Assembly (NCBI GenBank): GCA_028583405.1
Contig: CM053243.1
Span: forward strand, 34,437,420 to 34,501,419
DNA from: Pogonophryne albipinna
Taxonomy: Eukaryota; Chordata; Actinopteri; Perciformes; Artedidraconidae
Direction: 5' to 3'
DNA: 64,000 nucleotides
Position 1 is the first letter of the stretch. Every line of letters begins with the position of its first letter. The notes under the pieces were generated by a model. The model searched no databases and was not told the DNA's origin. It saw only the letters and a list, made by a program, of their open reading frames with translations. Position numbers and translations under genes: made by a program. Positions 61,219 to 64,000 of the stretch are shown piece by piece.

Positions 61219-62120
61219 AGGTCCCATGTCATGGCCATTTCTACTGATCATAATTCCATTGTTGAGGTCAGTATATTGACATTATTCAATGTTCCAAAAT
61301 CACATTTCTTTTCTCACATGGCATCTCTGTATAGTATGTGTGTTCACCATAGACTGTATATATATATATAATAATAGTATAATAGTATAATAATTTATTA
61401 TTATTATTATACTATATATAATTATTATAATATATATAACAATTAGTATAATAGTATAATATATGAGGTATTCACTCAATGTCTTAAACGGCTTGTTGGA
61501 GCTCCTGCTCCCCCCCCCCCCTCCCTCCCTATGAGCCCACTGTGCTCTGATGTGTGTTTATGTGTTACAATGGCGTTTGTTAGCAACCAGAAAATGACAC
61601 CAGTAATGACAAACAGATGAGAATGCTGCGTGGGGTCTGGGTGCCGTGTTGGCGGGACGTTGCGGGGCTCGCTGCTCCGCCCTTTGAGGCTCGAGGAGCG
61701 GACAGTGTGAGGTGGATTACTGGTGTAGTTTCCTGGTTGCTGCGTGGGGTCTGCGAGACAGCGACACACAGAGGAACTCAGCTTGAGCACACACACGGGA
61801 GTGTGTGGCGAACTGTGAGTGGAGATCCACGGAGCCGCGGCTGAGAAAAGATAATGCTGAGTGAGTGTGTGTGTGTGTGAGGAGCTCCACGGATTGGTCC
61901 ATTTGGACCTGGGTATGGTTACGTCACTGTACTCAGGAAGAAAAAAAAATGGAAAAAAAATCTCCAACGAGGCGTTCTGGGGCAGCATAGACAGGTCCTT
62001 TCTGTGTTAGAGTTTTACTCGCTACAGGGTGTACTTTGAGGGTTTGTGACTTTGCAGACCGTTTACATGCATAAAAAGCTACATAACACACAAGGGGACA
62101 GGTAATAACCAGAAAAGCAT
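61219..62120. mobile_element. TTAA MITE, copy 2, right end missing
   Basis: Starts aggtcccatgtcatgg after TTAA (61215-61218), as in the copy at 9127. The interior follows copy 1 (landmarks ggcatctctgta, ttttactcgctaca, acaaggggac) but stops at aaaagcatg, so the right inverted repeat and TTAA are missing. A ~115-bp AT-rich block (61346-61462) and other indels distinguish it. A 170-codon minus-strand frame within it is not supported. Confidence 0.8.
61346..61462. repeat. AT-rich simple repeat with hairpin potential
   Basis: tatata, then ataatagtat and ttattat runs that partly pair with each other, inserted or expanded within the MITE and absent from the copy at 9127. Confidence 0.8.
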
Positions 62121-62622
62121 GAAAAATAAACCTGAAAACTCCAGCAAGGAGTGGATTTGACAAGCACGTCTTTCACAAAATAACCTCACAGATACATGTA
62201 AAAATATAAGGACGCCACTTCAACCAGATTCACCTTACTGGATGACAGGATCACAACTATTGAACAGCACAGGAGATGGGATGACCTCAGAGAAATACAT
62301 TAGTTCCAATTGAAGGTTTAAATGTAATTGTATTTCTCGATTACCTTGCTCACAGGGTTCACAGTCATTTCTCCAGTATATTTGAAGAGTTAGGGTAGAT
62401 CTGGTTGTTTGATCGCACAAATACAGTCAAAGTACGTTCCTCAGTAGTTCAAATGTAAAACTTGCAAAAGTTAATTAGTCGAATGCTTCCAAGTCGCAGC
62501 AATGTCATCCCTTTATTTGATGCACTCTGATATGATGTGAACATGGCGTAAGCACACAGAAGATACACTACGCTATTACCCACAGGCAGGGTTGTGACTA
62601 AGCAGCATGCATTTCCATACAG
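62121..62622. other. intergenic, no gene seen
   Basis: No supported feature. A minus-strand frame of 144 codons (62449-62883) has no motif and crosses the exon-like stretch below. Confidence 0.4.
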
Positions 62623-62757
62623 ATTGCATTTGTTTCCGCTCAGCTGCCGCGGCGTAATGAGCACCTCCGGTATGAAGAAGATAACAGGATGGAGCTCATT
62701 TCCACGTACCTGCACACAGTCTTTAGAAATGTTACATCTCGTCTCTCTAATACTTGA
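62623..62757 (+). CDS. unrecognised exon-like frame, possibly terminal
   Basis: Begins after an acceptor-like atttccatacag and reads 44 codons to a TGA: FVSAQLPRRNEHLRYEEDN, then RMELISTYLHTVFRNVT. It is markedly more GC-rich and more charged than its surroundings, which is how a conserved exon stands out in AT-rich DNA. Alternatively it ends at a weak donor after 62705. I do not recognise the protein and see no partner exons. Chance cannot be excluded. Confidence 0.25.
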   Translation: MAFVSAQLPRRNEHLRYEEDNRMELISTYLHTVFRNVTSRLSNT

Positions 62758-64000
62758 CTCATTTGACCACCTAAAGAAGTGATCTGCGTGTGCTGATGAG
62801 CAGCTGGCATCACATGTAAAAGTGTGATGTTTGAAAAAGACTTGTGTTGAATTGTGCTGCTCATGTATGTGCGATTTTTCCAATGTTCTGACAACATGAC
62901 AATCTTACAATGTCTGGCTGTGTAATTTACACCCCATAAGAACATGCTACATGTAACACAATAAATGTTATAGCATGTCAGTATATGTTAGCTTAATGCA
63001 AGTATTGCTTGCACCAACTTGGCTGCTTTTGTCCCATTGAATGACTTTAACCTTTTTTTGGTGCTTCATCCCGACCACATTTTTAAGGTTAATCTTTTTT
63101 GTAAACCTAACAAAGTAGTTTTGGGCTTTTGACCCTTACCAATCCTTTTATCAAATGATAACCTCTTTTAAATCTGCATAGAGTTGATCTCCTGCCATTG
63201 GGCACTTACATGGGTAACATTCCGGGTGTTATTAGAGGATAGGAACAGAAGACGTTTGCTTTTGAATGTGTTGGAGGACTTGTTATTGTTAAACACACTT
63301 AGTGGGAACACTACTCATACAATATTTTCAAGAATTTCTCATTGGAAGCTTTGGATTGGATTTTTATTCATTTCTAAAATATCCTACAAAACTCCTGTCT
63401 AATATAATTATTTCCAATTGTGATTTGTAATAGCCATTTATTCTGTTCGATCTTGTATACTTTTCAAGTAAATAACCACTGTGTTTGGGTTATGCTGTGG
63501 TAAAACAAAAACAAAATTGACAGAATTGTTAAAGTCTGTTCTATTTTCTAAGACTGTCCTTGAAATCCTTCTCTAACCTGAGGATATTTAATCTGTGTTC
63601 AACTCAAAGGGAAACACTAGTATGGAGTCTAACGATTCTGCAAACTGGCGACTGAGGAATGTTTAAACAATTTGTGGAGGACTATGCTACTCTGCCTTTC
63701 ATGGATGACTCGCACTTTTATGTCAATTTTTGCTCTTTTCTCCTGAGGCATCTCCAGCAATCTAGACTCTCCATGCAGCGACTCAAATGTAGTTTACCCT
63801 ATTGCAGTGATACAGATAACTGAGACTAATTCTCCCAACTCAAGTCCTTGACGTGTAAAAGAAAAACTGGATCAATGATTCATAACAAGAACTAATATTT
63901 TAAGTAATGGTTAGTTTCCTTACTTCTCTTCTACACATTAATCCTAACTATGGCCAAGCCGTATCACCTTCTCTTCTATAAGGATATTCAGAGTCAGAGT
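62758..64000. other. intergenic, no gene seen
   Basis: AT-rich sequence to the window end without repeat ends, long frames or RNA-like structure that I can support. Confidence 0.5.

Noticed and set aside
61476..61988. 170-codon minus-strand frame in the second MITE
   Set aside because: Not shared with the other copy; chance frame in GC-rich non-autonomous element DNA.
62449..62883. 144-codon minus-strand frame
   Set aside because: No motif, and it runs antisense to the more protein-like plus-strand frame at 62623-62757.

Overview
The window looks like teleost fish nuclear DNA, probably a percomorph. It is AT-rich, has long (TG)n/(CA)n microsatellites, and carries a typical fish transposon community: L2/Maui-type LINEs, a Gmr1-like Ty3/gypsy element, a DIRS element, and hAT, piggyBac, Kolobok-like and THAP-bearing fold-back DNA elements. 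I recognise no host gene. Nearly all coding sequence belongs to transposable elements (TEs), mostly broken. Two short exon-like stretches (24811-24957 and 62623-62757) are the only possible host exons.

Layout. 1-9.1 kb: LTR-like and GC-rich sequence, a hAT-like element nested inside another hAT-like element (4285-5687, each with its own 8-bp target duplication), a minisatellite next to a 179-bp (TG)n tract, and a solo LTR (7923-8462). 9.1-14 kb: a TTAA-flanked MITE and a second long (TG)n tract. 14-20.8 kb: an interspersed repeat introduced by a perfect 34-bp palindrome, a 4.2-kb fold-back element with ~0.92-kb inverted arms that each hold a THAP zinc-finger exon fragment, and a direct repeat of its core. 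21.9-31.5 kb: L2 fragment, a near-perfect hairpin (24138-24222), and a LINE inserted into another LINE (25.9-29.5 kb).

31.5-59.5 kb is one 28-kb nest. The outermost element (31527-59536) has ~110-bp inverted termini and an identical 8-bp duplication (caaataac) on both sides. Branch 1: a TTAA-flanked Kolobok-like element (31636-40878) contains a Gmr1-like provirus (32345-40871). That provirus contains a piggyBac element in its 5' LTR and a foreign solo LTR in its integrase. Branch 2: a BED-finger hAT derivative (41018-58465, TSD gcagagag) contains a DIRS element (41504-58282). The DIRS element contains a nearly full-length L2 LINE (47171-51100) and a THAP-bearing Kolobok-like element (51362-58138). 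The Kolobok-like element contains a second long-arm fold-back element (52531-55700) with a (CA)n tract. The deepest path is five elements. Most junctions are set to the base by TSDs, inverted termini, or comparison with a second uninterrupted copy.

59.5-64 kb is mostly single-copy-looking AT-rich sequence, plus a second, end-truncated copy of the 9.1-kb MITE.

No element looks able to move autonomously. The gypsy gag and integrase carry frameshifts and a stop. The DIRS recombinase has a premature stop and lacks the arginine of its HxxR motif. The L2 has one stop and one frameshift. The Kolobok and hAT copies have lost their catalytic cores. Longest intact frames: gypsy RT-RNase H (39056-40399), DIRS RT-RNase H (42785-44818), L2 reverse transcriptase (47323-48882), and a LINE RT (inside 26143-27475). 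Function assignments rest on motifs read by eye; no database search was possible.
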